A DNA stretch of 64,000 nucleotides from Diadema setosum. Taxonomy: Eukaryota > Echinodermata > Echinoidea > Diadematoida > Diadematidae. The notes beneath the pieces were generated by a model. It did not search any database. It was not told the origin of the DNA and worked only from the letters and a program-made list of their open reading frames with translations. The position numbers and the translations under genes are program-made. The stretch is taken from NCBI RefSeq assembly GCF_964275005.1, contig NC_092700.1, forward strand, positions 16,400,617-16,464,616, in the 5' to 3' direction. Shown in pieces: positions 44,351 to 57,600 of the stretch. Every line of letters begins with the position of its first letter. Position 1 is the first letter of the stretch.

Positions 44351-45468
44351 GCGCACAAGGGGAAAATCACATATGGGTGAACGCTATTCTGTTTCCGGAT
44401 GTGTTCACACACATTGATGTGGTTTCTTGGTATGTAAAAATTCAGAAGCATTCCACAAAAACGTATACACATTCTGTCATCTTCTGCTGGTGGACGTACG
44501 TGTATATGTCAACGACTTACGTGTACCAGAAACGAGTTCTGTCACCCTGCCAGATACCTAGCTGCAGCAAAACAGCATGCATCATCTTTATATCTGAAGT
44601 AAATAAATGAATAGTAGGCTCTACATAATGACATAGAAGTATGCATAAGACCATATAAGTCACTCCATTAAGAAATTTGAATGACAACTTCTGACATTAA
44701 TTTCAAATTTGTGATAACGTCATCAATGTGAAATGAAAATGATAACCAATAATATAATGGGAATTTTGTATAAAAACGAAGTTTTATCAAAACGACTAGA
44801 AACGTGTCGTCTGCTGTTCTGACCTTGTTCATGACCTACTAACTCTTATTGTGAGGTAGATACATTCGTGTCCAGAACAACCTGAAACAACAATAACAGC
44901 AAAACGTGACTTTGGTGTTAATGATGGAAATAAATTCTTGAATGTTTTTATACGCCAAAATTTTTGTTTTTGTTTTGTTTTGTTTTGTTTTTTTTTTGGT
45001 CTTTTTTGACCGCAAGTGTACCAGAGGTCTTTTTTATACGTTTCATCGTTCCATAAATGCAGTGAAGACGCCAATGAATATAAATACTGTGTGGTCCTTC
45101 ATGGGTTTTTTTGTTTGTTTGTTTGTTTCTGTCAATATTTTCATTTAGTGCAGAAAATAATAGAGTACAACATATTTCAGCACTGCAATGTACTCAACCG
45201 AGGCTGATGCTAGTACCGTGATTAAAAATGAATGAATGATTCGTTGTGTACATACACGCACACGCATCACACACGCAAGAAAACACTCCCCACTCTGGTA
45301 ACTTTATGTCAACAGACAGACAGACAAACAAACAAACAAACAAACAAACAAAAATATAACCCAAATTGATAAATACCAATGAGACTTTCATAAGTTTTGC
45401 TTATTCTTGGTTCTACGCAGCATGGGTTTGCCTTTCTTCCATTCCCGATATTAGACCTTAATGTTATT

Positions 45469-45572
45469 CAGGAGCGTCGATCCGTTTTCACAATGGGGGG
45501 GGGGGGGGGGGGGGGGGAATTGTGCCCGGCCCTCCGCCGCCCCCCCCCCCCCCCCCCCATCGACCCCTGATA
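45469..45572. mobile_element. Short foldback element with poly-G and poly-C arms
   Basis: TCAGGAGCGTCGATCC at the left and ATCGACCCCTGA at the right are complementary ends. Inside, G23 (45495-45517) faces C19 (45540-45558) across AATTGTGCCCGGCCCTCCGC. Confidence 0.7.
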
Positions 45573-47770
45573 TTATAATAATATTATCTTCATTTTGCCT
45601 CTAACGATGCTTCCTATAGCTCCTTCCTTGCTAACTATTTGTCATTTCTGGTCCTATAATAGTTTGTAGTTCGCTTTGGTACTGGTTCCACCAGGTTGTG
45701 CTTGCTTTGTTACCACGTGATGCTGACATAATGCAATTTAATTATTTGATACATATTTCCTTTCTCTTTACAAAGCGCAATAGTGATATTTTAGTACCTT
45801 TAACGTACAGGTTTCTTATCTTGAAGAATGAGGAAACAATTAATTACACTTAACAAAATATAAGACAAAACGAACCACTGAGTGGATGAGAACAATGATT
45901 AGACACCCAATCAATATTCCATTAAATTTCAGTCGGGTCATATTTTCTAAGCTAGATGTATAAGTTAATAATTCCAATTCCATATATTACACGTATATTC
46001 AAATTCTATTTCACACATTATTATTATAGGTTAGACATTGTGATATGCAATGTACAGGGTAGACCAGTACGAGTATATTATGTAGTTTCAACATTTTTTT
46101 TTTCTTAGTCTAAAAGACATAACTCACCCAAATCCGTGGCTGTCCTGGTGGATCGTTTTAGAATACAGTTGTAAGGTGTAGTGAAGAGCTCACTTAAAAG
46201 AATGCAGCTTCCTGCAGCAAAACCTGTCTTCAATACCCACGTAAGGGGAAATTCTTTTCATTTAAAAGATTCCAAATGACAATCGTTATCTCCGTGCGTT
46301 TTCTCTCTGTAAAACAAATTGGAACGCCATGCATCCAGGTTGTTTATGATCCACTGCCAAAAACCGATATACTTCACTCGGGTGCCGTGAGTGTACCAGT
46401 CCACACTGACACTGCTGCGCTCCGATACATATCAGCTGAATGTCTCAAAGCACAAGAACAAAACCGCTCTTCGGATGATTATTGGAGCACAACCTAAAGG
46501 CAGGTTACCAATCAGCCAATACATTCTACCAACCACTTCATTTGCGATCACCATAGACACTTTTGTAATAGTTGTTATCCAGGTATACCTTCACTCTGTG
46601 TAGGGTCTTCTGCGGTACATAAATGGTGAAATCAGTGGGGTAAAAGTGTATAGTTCCTGTATTTTGCAAATATTTGCCAAGGCAAACACATTTCCATTGA
46701 GCAAAAGCACGTAGAATCGTTGCGCACACGAATCCTATATCTATAAAGGTCGACCTGAAAACAGGAATGGATGTTGTACTGTGCGCCATCCCTTTATATG
46801 CTAGACCCTACACTTCCCTGTGTTTGAGTTTGCCGAAAGGAGACAATGCCGGCGGCTGTTTGCTCTATCAAAAAGGAAAACAAAAATGAGTGCATTTTGA
46901 CAAAAGGATATGAATTTTGTTACGAATCTGACCCTGAGTGAGCCATTATGTATAACGTCAGGCCTGTTTTCGCATTTCTGGTTGGCAGACGTGGGAAATC
47001 ATGCCCAGAATATTTGGGGGCACATGAAGCGGTATGCGTCCGTCCTGTCTCTATTATGACAGGCACCGGTGTCTGCAAATATGGCCTTTGGATTCTTTTG
47101 TTGTTGTTTTTCCAATGTCTTTAAACAAGAAGAAGGAAAATATACACGACAGATTGGATATTTTGGATATATTTCCTGTTGCGGGTAATATGCCAAATTT
47201 CTAAGGGTAAATCATGAGTGTGATTTATCACACACACAAAAAAAAAAATATTATCAGAAAGCTCCAACTGGAATCCAATACACAAACATTCACGGATATT
47301 CCAAGAGCAAATCAGTCAGAAAGATGAAATCTGATACAATATGCACCATGCTTAGTACCGTGCGGAATATGAAATGAAACTTACATGTGACGTCACTATT
47401 TTAAAGAACAAAAAACAAATTCCTACATGATGAAATCAGATCAAAGGAATGATGAAATAAAGCTAACAAGTCTTAACATGAACATCTTAAAGCAAGTCTT
47501 AACATTTACATTTTAAAGCAACAACCATGATATTTAAAACTACATCCCTCGTGTTGCTATACCCTTTTACAAATCCCACTGAAAAATATGAAACTACAAC
47601 AAACTTAATATTTACAATAAGAATGGAAATAATAATACTCTCTTTAATAAATAATACTCTCTTTACAAATCATCATATGAAACCAACATCATTATGAAAT
47701 GAAAAAAAGGAAGAAAATGACATGACAGATCACGTGAGCAGTCCCTTTAAGGCTGCAAAAATCATACAAA
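45573..47770. other. Non-coding stretch without recognised genes
   Basis: Open frames of 70-83 codons (for example 46538-46789, minus) show no similarity I recognise and no convincing splice context. It is AT-rich. Confidence 0.5.
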
Positions 47771-47775
47771 TTAAT

Positions 47776-48150
47776 GTCACGAGGATAAACTGTAATACAC
47801 AACCAAATTATCAAAATATGAAAATAATACGAGAAACTTCATAAGATTACAAGCCTAAGCAAGAAAATTGAATTGAAAAAGAGAATTGAATAGAAAACTG
47901 TTGATAAAGCTAAACAAATCCTCCTGCCTCCTCATAATTCCCGAGATGTGAAGATTTTCTTCTTTTTTTTTTGAAAGAAAATTGTCCAAATATTTCACCA
48001 TGTCATGAGGAATAAACTGTAACACACAACCAAATTATCAAAATACATGTATGAAAATAATACGAGAAACTTCATAACATTGCAAGCCTAAACAAGGAAA
48101 TTGTATTGAAAGAGAGAAGATAATAGAAAACTGTTGATAAAGCTTTAAAA
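47776..48150. repeat. Direct duplication of about 145 bp, 226 bp apart
   Basis: ACACAACCAAATTATCAAAA, AATACGAGAAACTTCATAA and GAAAACTGTTGATAAAGCT occur at 47798-47915 and again at 48025-48142, with about 85-90% similarity. Confidence 0.85.
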
Positions 48151-48624
48151 AAAAGAAATAAAGTGGAGAAAATTAGGGGAGCCAGAATTCACTCTTACAG
48201 GTCACGTATGCTGGCGATAATCCAGCAGTTTGCTTCCTAAAATGGCCGCTGTTGGGCTCCATGGCTGACGTTTACACATGTTTACGTGTTAAATCGCGAG
48301 AGTAGTCCCTCTTGGCGCACTTCTACGCTCTTTGGTCGAAACTGCATATATCCGTGCAGCTGGTCAGAGTTCTACGGGCGCGGAGCGAGTTATACGAACA
48401 AATTGTTGACACTCTTCACCTCGGATCTATTCCTGTATTTAGGGGGTAATTTTGCTATCTTCCCTTCCTGCAACCTGCGATAGGCATGGTAGGGGATAAT
48501 TTTGATGGCTTCCATTAATTCCAAAAGCGGCATGGTAAAGAGTCACAATCATCTCATTAAGGGGTACATGTATTTCTAAGAATCTAGAACAAGCATACTG
48601 GTATGTGTAAGGTTGGCTGCCTGA

Positions 48625-48672
48625 TTTTGGGGGGGGGGGGGTGTCCTCCTCCCCCCCCCCCAAAAAAAAAAA
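48625..48672. repeat. Poly-G / poly-C hairpin (TTTT-G13 ... C11-A11)
   Basis: G13 at 48629-48641 and C11-A11 at 48651-48672 are separated by TGTCCTCCT, so the strand can fold on itself. It is similar in plan to 45469-45572. Confidence 0.75.
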
Positions 48673-48980
48673 CACCAAACAAACAACCCAACAACAACAA
48701 TAACAACACGAATCTATCGCTGAGGATCAAAGGATCGTATGAGCAAGCTAGGAGACTACACTGTGTATATGAAAGAATTATACTTAGGCCTACATAGTCA
48801 TATAATGATGATATTGATAACTACAGTCATTGTTACAATTGCTATCATACGCCAAAATTATTACTTCTTTCACAACTATCATTATCATTCGTAGTTTGTG
48901 TAATTCATTTTGTGAATATTTTAATTTCGGATCGTGTACAAAGTAGAAGATCAACGCTTATGTATAATTGTTTTGCTACG

Positions 48981-49013
48981 TTTTTTTTTTTTTTTTTTTT
49001 GGGGGGGGGGGGG
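48981..49013. repeat. T20-G13 homopolymer junction
   Basis: Twenty T (48981-49000) run directly into thirteen G. The same junction type occurs at 28863-28881 and 32678-32708, and as C11-A11 at 48651-48672. Confidence 0.9.
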
Positions 49014-50026
49014 ATGCACTCTACAAGGTTTTCTTCCTCCGCATTCCTCCCCATCTCCTGCATTTTCAGGATGTTTTTGTGTTTTTTTCCTCACCTTATC
49101 ATTTGTTTATCATATTCTATAAATATCATTTCCTATTGTGTAATGTTGACACATCATGTACTTTATGTTTTATGTTGGAAAATGTATTACAAGTTCTGTT
49201 GGAGATGGAAAATTAAATGAATAAATGAATGAATGAATTATTATCATCGACATTTTCATTAAGATTATATTATGTTCTGTACATAGTCCTAGAACAAAGG
49301 AAACACAATTAAAAGAGGACTACCATAAGAATGCAACATTCACTAAATTGTAAATCCCTTTACCTCAGATCAGTTTCGTGATACTGGAATGGATTTAATA
49401 ACATCGTGAGGGATTGACGAGTTTTCAGAAATTCGCTACAAGTAGGCCTATCCGACGTGATGACGAACAACATTTTCACAATAGGCCTACTCGTCACTGA
49501 CTGAATTCCATGTTTTGAAGGACGTTGCCAAATCCTCGCAATATTTGCGCCGAATGTCCTCTTTATACCCAACGGTGATTTTTGTGTACCTTTATTCTGA
49601 GGTGCATGAATGAATGAATGAATGAATGAACACTAACTTGCGTCGTCTCCACGAGTACACTTCTATGAGACCCTTTTGGGATTCCTCCCCTACCTCCCCA
49701 CCTTTCTGAATTTGACTTTTCTTCTTCAGACAAGAACTCAAAATTTGTATTCTAACTATTTTGGTTTCCATTTTTTTTTTGTTGCCATTATTATCATTAT
49801 TCCAGTGCTAATCATCACTGTACTGGTATTATCATCATTATGTCGATGGTTTGCGATTATCATTTTTATCATCATCATCATCATCATCATTATCATTATT
49901 ACAGCAGTATAGAATTTGGCCCTGTAGTCACAGCATCCATAATATTCAAAAGTGTATCTGGATTTTTTATGCCCGACAGATGAGACACTGCGCAGAAGTT
50001 CAGAAAAACTATCATAACCTTAATAC
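49014..50026. other. Non-coding stretch upstream of the DDX54 foldback element
   Basis: GAAT tetranucleotide tracts at 49215-49238 and 49605-49630, and an ATC/ATT tract at 49785-49905. No gene recognised. Confidence 0.5.
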
Positions 50027-51012
50027 TCTCTGGGGCAGATATGTGAAAAAGATGCTCACATCCGGCGGAAAGTATGAAATTTTGCATGTATGGGTATTTT
50101 GAGGCGCTGATTTCAAATATTGCCGGATCCAAGAGATCTGGCCACCGGGTCGGCCGCCATTTTGAATTCCAATATGGCCGCCATCAAAGATCCCTATCTT
50201 CAGTTCTGAATGATATAAGCCATTGGAATTTGATACATAAAAGCATGGTGACATGATGACTTGAACAATAACAGACTTATTTGATATGTCTAACAAGCTG
50301 CATCGCAGCCAATTTGAATTGTTATACATAGTTGCCATGTTGGAGTGTTGAAAATCTCTATCTCGGGTTTGTAAATTAGGCTACCTGATTGAGCGCGCGT
50401 TTGTAACTGATTGGGTGCGCGCTGCTGTATTTACATGGTGACGTCAATGAAAGGTGCATTATGCTTCCTTTTTGCTGCACTTTTTGACATGCCCGTGAAT
50501 TTTATAGTTGATGTTTCTCTTCGTAGCCACATTGGAATTCAAAATAGCAGGCATTGCGTTTGTCAGACACATCACATTAGTTAATATTTTAACTCAGTAT
50601 GTTAAAATATTTGTTTACACCTAATTTCAGCGTCACTCACCACTTAGAAATCGAGATACTGGTAGAGATTTTGAATATTTCGTCGAGGTGGCCATATTAG
50701 AATTCAAAATGGCGGCCATTCAATGTTTGTCAGACACTTCAAATCAATCTGTCATCAAATTCAATATGTCAAAACGCTCATGTGTGCCAAATTTTGGTGC
50801 CACAGGTCATTCAGAACTGAAGATAGCGATCATTTAATTTGTTTTGTGATGGCGGCCATATTGGAATTCAAAATGGCGGCCGACCCCGTGGTCAGATCTC
50901 TTGGATCCGGAAATATTTGAAATCAGCGCCCCAAAATACCCCTATATACAAAATTTCATTCTTTCCGCCGGATGTGAGCATCTCGACCAATTTTTGCTAC
51001 ATATCTGCCCTA
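50027..51012. mobile_element. Foldback element with about 180-200 bp arms next to the DDX54 start
   Basis: The left arm 50033-50215 and right arm about 50805-51010 are inverted copies at roughly 90% identity. Shared words include GATGCTCACATCCGGCGG, GATTTCAAATATT, CGGATCCAAGAGATCTG and CCGCCATTTTGAATTCCAAT. CTTAATAC occurs just outside both ends (50019-50026 and 51013-51020), a candidate 8-bp target duplication. The interior has two diverged direct repeats (50525-50615 and 50688-50790) around GGAATTCAAAATGGCGGCC. It has no coding capacity. Confidence 0.88.
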
Positions 51013-51162
51013 CTTAATACAATTACGTAATAGAAGTGCACTCGATGCAATCGATCACAATTCTGCAATCGATACTTATCAAATGTTGATCGATGATGTC
51101 GAAATGCGCTATGCACGTGTGTAAGCGACGAGCTGTGACGGTGTGCTAGCTACGAAGTTATC
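51013..51162 (+). promoter_or_regulatory. Compact DDX54 5' region
   Basis: Only about 150 bp separates the foldback element from the DDX54 ATG. It contains ATTACGTAAT and several ATCGAT-type words (GCAATCGATCA, GCAATCGATAC, TTGATCGATGATG). The context of the ATG (TATCATGG, A at -3, G at +4) is good. No TATA box is seen. Promoter role is inferred from position. Confidence 0.45.
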
Positions 51163-51279
51163 ATGGCTAAATTCAAGAAAGGGAATAAACCGAAGCGCAA
51201 GAAAGACACCGAAAACCAGGAACGTGTCGACGAATCGAATGACAATGACGGCCTTGATACAACTCCACCAAATAAACGT
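51163..51279 (+). CDS. DDX54: DDX54 exon 1 (basic N tail)
   Basis: 39 codons, [19 protein letters not shown] to LDTTPPNKR, donor gtaagt. The first ATG is in a strong context and the basic patch fits nucleolar targeting. Confidence 0.88.
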
Positions 51280-54200
51280 GTAAGTACTTTGCCAATATTC
51301 GTGAAGTGTTGTTTGCAGACGTTTAAGACTGGAATGCAAGTCCCACCTACCGAAAATAGTGTTAGTGGTGCAAGTACATAGCCTGCTTCATACCAAACCG
51401 AAACCAGTTGAGATGATGGAAGTAGAAGGGGGTGATTACGTAAGATTGGGAGCTGTCTGGGCTCTACTCAAGAATCAGGAGTGGGGTGGAATTAATGCAC
51501 TTGTCAATGTAATGACTCACCCCACTACCCCTGGACATGGGTGCGTCATTTCCTCGTTTGGTCCGTCAAATTTGTGACCCAGGACAGATGTTCGTCATGT
51601 TATCAGCTTTGTCCGTCAAATTTTTGACCGAGGGGTACGTCAAAATCCCATCATTGTCGGTCACATTTTTGACCGAGGGGTGCGTCATGGTACGTCACTT
51701 GGCTATGGAAAATAACACGCATTATTCTGAACCGAGGGGTGCGTCACTTACCATGCTTACTATTATGGAAAACTGCACGCATTTTTGCACGCTACCAGTA
51801 CCGTAGACACGTACCGCGAGTGAAATTACAGTGAGCGTTTTCCCGCGGCAAGTGAAAATCAAAGTTGGGAAGCATTTTGGAATAAGAGGGGAAAATGCTT
51901 GCCAGAATCTGGCAAGCAAATAATTTAAAAGCCACCCTTTCTCCTCACATTTTCTAAATAATGTTCTGTGGTGACAAAGGCAAATTTTTGACAGTAAAAG
52001 AAGCGGCAGCAGACGAAACTCCCTGCCGCATGCCATTTTCTGCTCGCGGGATTAGCCGCGATCTGATCAGTTACATCACTATTTTGGTATTATATATTTA
52101 ACAGTCTAAGAAAATAAAAACAGACTACTGTATGATCATTGTACTTTTATTTTTATGACACACAATAGACAATTAAAAAAATGTAGAATTCATCTGTTTC
52201 GTGCACTTGAAATGTGTATCTGTCAGACAGCATTGTTATCAATGATTAACGTTAGGCCTTGAGAGGTAAATTACACCATTCAGCACAGAAATGAGTAATA
52301 AAACAAAATGACCTTCACTTCTTCCTTGACATATCTGTATTCAACTCAGTTTAATATGAATAGGATGACATTGAAAGGGTAAGTTTCTGTGTTATGAGAC
52401 ATCTACCTTTTATGCAGGCGACAAGAAAAAAAGTGCCATAGTTTTATGGACAGTTTGAGATTTATGTGGGGTTCATATACACAGTTGTTTATTCTTAATT
52501 GAGGTTCAAAAATTTTTTGAGACACAGTAACATTGCTTTTGTCATTGTTTTTTCTTTTTTAATTTTCAGGCAAGGCTTTCTTCTGGTTTCCCGACTATTG
52601 ATGGTTACACATCAGATGCAGAGATTGACACGAGAGCTCTTGTACAGCAGCAGAATAGGAAGAAGAAGAAGTCGGGGGGCTTCCAGTCCATGGGTGAGAA
52701 AAAGAAGCAACATTTCAACATCATCAGAGGAGTCATGGAGTAAACACTTCAGAAATGTTGAAATAGCTTTGTGTAATAGTTTGGCATATTGGCTACTACT
52801 CATACTGCAACTACCACTACATATAGTAATAATGATGATAACAATAACAATTATATAATTAACAATTATAGTTGATATTCTCTTGCATTTATTTGTCCGC
52901 TTGAGACTACTTAACAATGTCAAAGTTTTGGAGCTTGAGTATTTGTTCCAAGTTCATTGTGTCACTGCTGGCAACCAGGGATAGCCTGGTGGTAGTGTCG
53001 CTGCCCGAAAAGTAGTAGATGACAAGTTCAAGTCGTATGGTTCCTTTTTTTCTGACATATTTGTTAAATTACAGATCAGCAGTTGCGACCTTACAAATGT
53101 CATTTGTTAGAGGGAGACAGATTGAAGAAAATTCAAAACCTCAACCTTCACCCCTCTACTTAATATTCTCTAACAATGATAGTTATTATGATAATGATGT
53201 TTGCAGTAATGATAAAAATCATCATCGTCATTGTCATCATCATAGTCTACTTTATAATTGCAATCAGATTCTTTTGAAGATTAATAATAATGATGATGAT
53301 GATTTGACTGGTGATACCATGCCTACGGTAAATAGAACTGTCTGTATTCTTTTGACAGGTCTCAGCCATGCAGTCTTCAAGGGAATCATGAAAAAAGGTT
53401 ACAAGATACCAACACCAATCCAAAGAAAGGTAAGTTTGTTGCTATTAAAGTACTAGTAGTGGATGTAAAAACATATTCCATTTACAAATTACTTGTAGCT
53501 GAGTGTATTGCTCCTTTGCAAACTTTTTTAGTTCTTCAAGATATTTTTTTTTTCCTTTTCAAGATACTGACATATTGGGGTTTATCATGATGGTGAAATA
53601 CTGTGTTGTATCAGATGGTGTCCTTCAATGATGTCTGATGCAATGGCAACAGCATACTACATGTGGCTACCACTTCAAGAGGATGGTGTGTAAATTTTTT
53701 GCAAGTTTATGCACTGAAAAGAATAGGCCTTGTATGTTGATATTAAGTCCCATTCAAATCAGCTAGTCTTTCAATCTGAATGTAAGTTCTGCTGCACAGT
53801 ATAAGAGACAATATGACTCCACTAGTGTAGATTGATGCAATTCTAAATCGAGGTAAAAACAACTATAGTAGTGGCTTGCTGCCATTTTGTGAAATGTACA
53901 AAATTATGCTTGTACAAGCAGATGTAAATCTGTGCTGATGCAATGCTGTAGTGCCTTGGCCTTGTATGTTGATATTAAGTCCCATTCAAATCAGCTAGTC
54001 TTTCAATCTGAATGTAAGTTCTGCTGCACAGTATAAGAGACAATATGACTCCACTAGTGTAGATTGATGCAATTCTAAATCGAGGTAAAAACAACTATAG
54101 TAGTGGCTTGCTGCCATTTTGTGAAATGTACAAAATTATGCTTGTACAAGCAGATGTAAATCTGTGCTGATGCAATGCTGTAGTGCAAGAAGTAGAATGA

Positions 54201-54589
54201 CCATGATCTTTGCTTTCACATTTTGTTCTCGTTCAATACCTATGTTCTTCATCTTGCAGTGCATACCAGTGATCATGGAGGGGCGAGACGTGGTGGGAAT
54301 GGCCCGCACCGGTAGCGGCAAGACCGCCGCCTTCCTTCTCCCCATGCTGGAGCGCCTGCAGAGGCGGTCGGCCCAGTCCGGGGCGAGGGCGCTCATCCTG
54401 TCGCCCACCAGGGAGCTGGCCCTGCAGACTCTGAAATTCACCAAGGAGGTATGATTCATGTGCAGAAGCAGAAGTTGCAGCAGAAAAATTAGAGGTAGTA
54501 ATAACCCTTGTAGTTATAGTAGTAGCAGTACCTTTAGCAGCAACAGAAGTAGTGACATTTTAGTAGCAGCCATATTAAAGTAGAAGTAA

Positions 54590-54642
<53 letters not shown>

Positions 54643-57600
54643 CTGTTTTCAAATGTGAATAGCACCAGGCTCACAAAATTCGCAAAAATAAAAACCTCAC
54701 GAAATATTCAGGGTATACAGTATAGCAAAACAAATAGTTGCTGTAGTAGCAGTAGGAATAGTGGTGAAATGCATAAATTTCAGATGCAATCATGTGTCAA
54801 AAACAAATGGAAAGCCATTGTAAGTCAACAGTCTCCTTGATGTAAACTGTAACTTCACCCCCACTCCAGCTTGGCCGTTACACTGACCTCAAGGCGGAGG
54901 TCATCCTGGGAGGTGACCGGATGGACGACCAGTTTGCCGCACTCCATGAGAACCCGGACATCCTGATCGCGACCCCAGGCCGCCTGCTTCACGTCCTGAT
55001 GGAGATGGACTTGAAGCTAAAGAATGTGGAGTATGTTGTATTTGACGAGGCCGACAGGTGAGTAAATAGGTTAATAACCCATGGAATCCTTGGGGAATAG
55101 TTTTGCAGAAGTTATCATGTGGTCATCATTGAATAGGCGCCTCTGAATATTAGTATTGTATATCTTATATTGGAAAAGGTTAGAAAGAACTAGTCATAAA
55201 TGCATTGAATCTGCACATTGTCTGAAAGAAATTTACAAAAAATGCCACTTGAGAAAGAAATTGAACTTTGCTCTCCTGAAATGTATTTCATTATCTCAAT
55301 TTAAATTCCTTAAATTATGTTTTTAGCTGGGAATGTGCCCCTGCTCATTCTGTACATGATGATACATCAATTTCTGGTTTCAATTCATAGAGTGTATGGA
55401 GTTGATTCTTCTTCACTAAATTGGGTAAACGTTCAAAGTACAGCTTTGTTTGACTCTGACGTTGTTGCTTTCTTGTAACTCTGAAGCTGTGATGAAAAAG
55501 GGGTGAAGATAAAAATTAAATGCTTCAAAAGAGGGTATACAGTATTTATTGGTGTCCTGATTTATCATGTATCATATTCATAATTTTTTCCATAGACTGT
55601 GATGTTAGAATAAACCAGTCAATAAATTGTTGATAAGCATTGTTAAGATATTCGTTCATAGATTTCTCACTAGTAACAGCGTAATTCTCAATACCTTTGT
55701 ATGCCTGAGTATTTGTTCATGTATTTGAACATCATTGTGGCAGCTCAGTCAGGAAAGTTTGAATAATTCTGAAATTGAGCCACCACAATGTTAAATAGTG
55801 CCCTTTAATGTGATAGACTGTTTTGACTTTATGCTGTGATGACCAGTCTGCCTCATTCATTATATGTGACCTTTGACCCATTCTTTGTATAACCTCTGAC
55901 CCATATCTCTGGCAGGTTGTTTGAGATGGGTTTTGCTGAGCAGCTGAACGAAATATTGTCTAGACTTCCTGACAGCCGCCAAACACTCCTCTTCTCGGCC
56001 ACCCTACCCAAGAGCCTTGTGGAGTTTGCCAGTGCTGGGCTGAGTGAACCCACGCTGGTGAGGCTGGACGTGGAGTCTAAGATCAGTGATCAGCTAAAGG
56101 TGAATGACCTTTTGTCTTCATAACTTGTATGGCTGGAATGAATCCTAATACTTGTGGCATGTATTGATATGTAATGTGTCTGAAAGTTAATGACCTTCAC
56201 TGCCTTGATAATGTAATCAAGCACATTTTGATTAGTTCATTACATCAACACGGTGAAGACTCATGAATGCTCCAAAATCCACCACTGTTTTATGGACACC
56301 AGCTGACTGTACAATGATTTATTCATGAAATCTATGTCAGTACAAGAGCCAACAGAATGTTGAATTCATAAGAATTCTACTTTTGATTCAAACTTGCCTT
56401 TGATACATGCTACATATCTTTCTCCTTATCTTTCTTCTAATTTGTGATAATGAGTTTAAGTAAAAGTATTTTTTATGTGCTTGCACGTGTAGTTCTTCCC
56501 AAAACCGTTCTTTAATTTCGTGCTCCCTGCTCTTCCATGTACACAAATATCAAGCCCTCAGAGTGATTCTCTATATATTGGACCAACATACGGTAGACAA
56601 AAATATACCATTATTGTTATGAAGCAGCTGGATCTAAAATTGTATACATGAACATGACAAAGGGTATACCATCAAGTGACACTGAATTCCATAACTATCC
56701 TACTTTTTCCCAATCATTGAGAAGATTTCACTGTTGTTTAGTTGAGATAAAAACTCCATATATATAAAAACCAACATTAGCATGGAGTGTGTCACTGGGG
56801 TTGTCTTTCACTTGGCAGTAGACACTACCACCCCCTATATTGGTCTCTTCACCCCATCCCAATTCTTGCAATCCTCATTCCAGAACATCTACCTGTACAC
56901 CAGGAGCAATGATAAGACTGCCGTACTCCTCCACCTGCTGCGAGAGGTCATTGACCCCTCTCAACTCACTGTGGTCTTTCTGGCTACACGGCATCATGTT
57001 CAGTATGTCAAGGAGGTGTGTGGGTTTGTTTTTTTTTTATATGTTTCACCTGTGTTCTTGCAGGAAACTAGGTTAAAATGTGCTCATTGACCATTTTGAC
57101 AAAGAATCCTCTGCTGAGAAATTGTGAATTTTTTGCTTATTGATTTGGAGCATCTATAAACCAAGTATTATGTGAGTTTATCAAGGTGCATCTGAACATT
57201 GTCAAATTAATTGACGGAAAAAAGACAGCTCAAGTTATTTTTTTTTTTTCTGTTGTGTATATATCTTCAGTTGTGTGAACCATTTGGATTTTCCATTTTT
57301 TTGACATGGCTTGTAAACTCACCTTGTATGTCACAGCAGCTTTTGAATAGTTTTGATAACTTATTACTGCCACAGTGGACATGTTTGTGCATTCATGCTA
57401 TATGAAACTAGCACAAAGGTAAAAGCGTGTTAATATATTTACTTCTCATGTGTACTTGATATTTCATCTCTTTGATTCTGCTAAATTAAAAACATGCAAA
57501 TTTCATTTTACCTGGCTAATTGTGAAAAATGTATTCAAGCGTTAAGATCCACCTTTACAGTATATGCTTTGGTATTTTGTGTGTATGTAAATTTGTTCAC

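Noticed and set aside
45300-45352. CRISPR-like array of AAAC/GACA repeats
   Set aside because: It is a simple tetranucleotide tract without spacers; the genome is eukaryotic.
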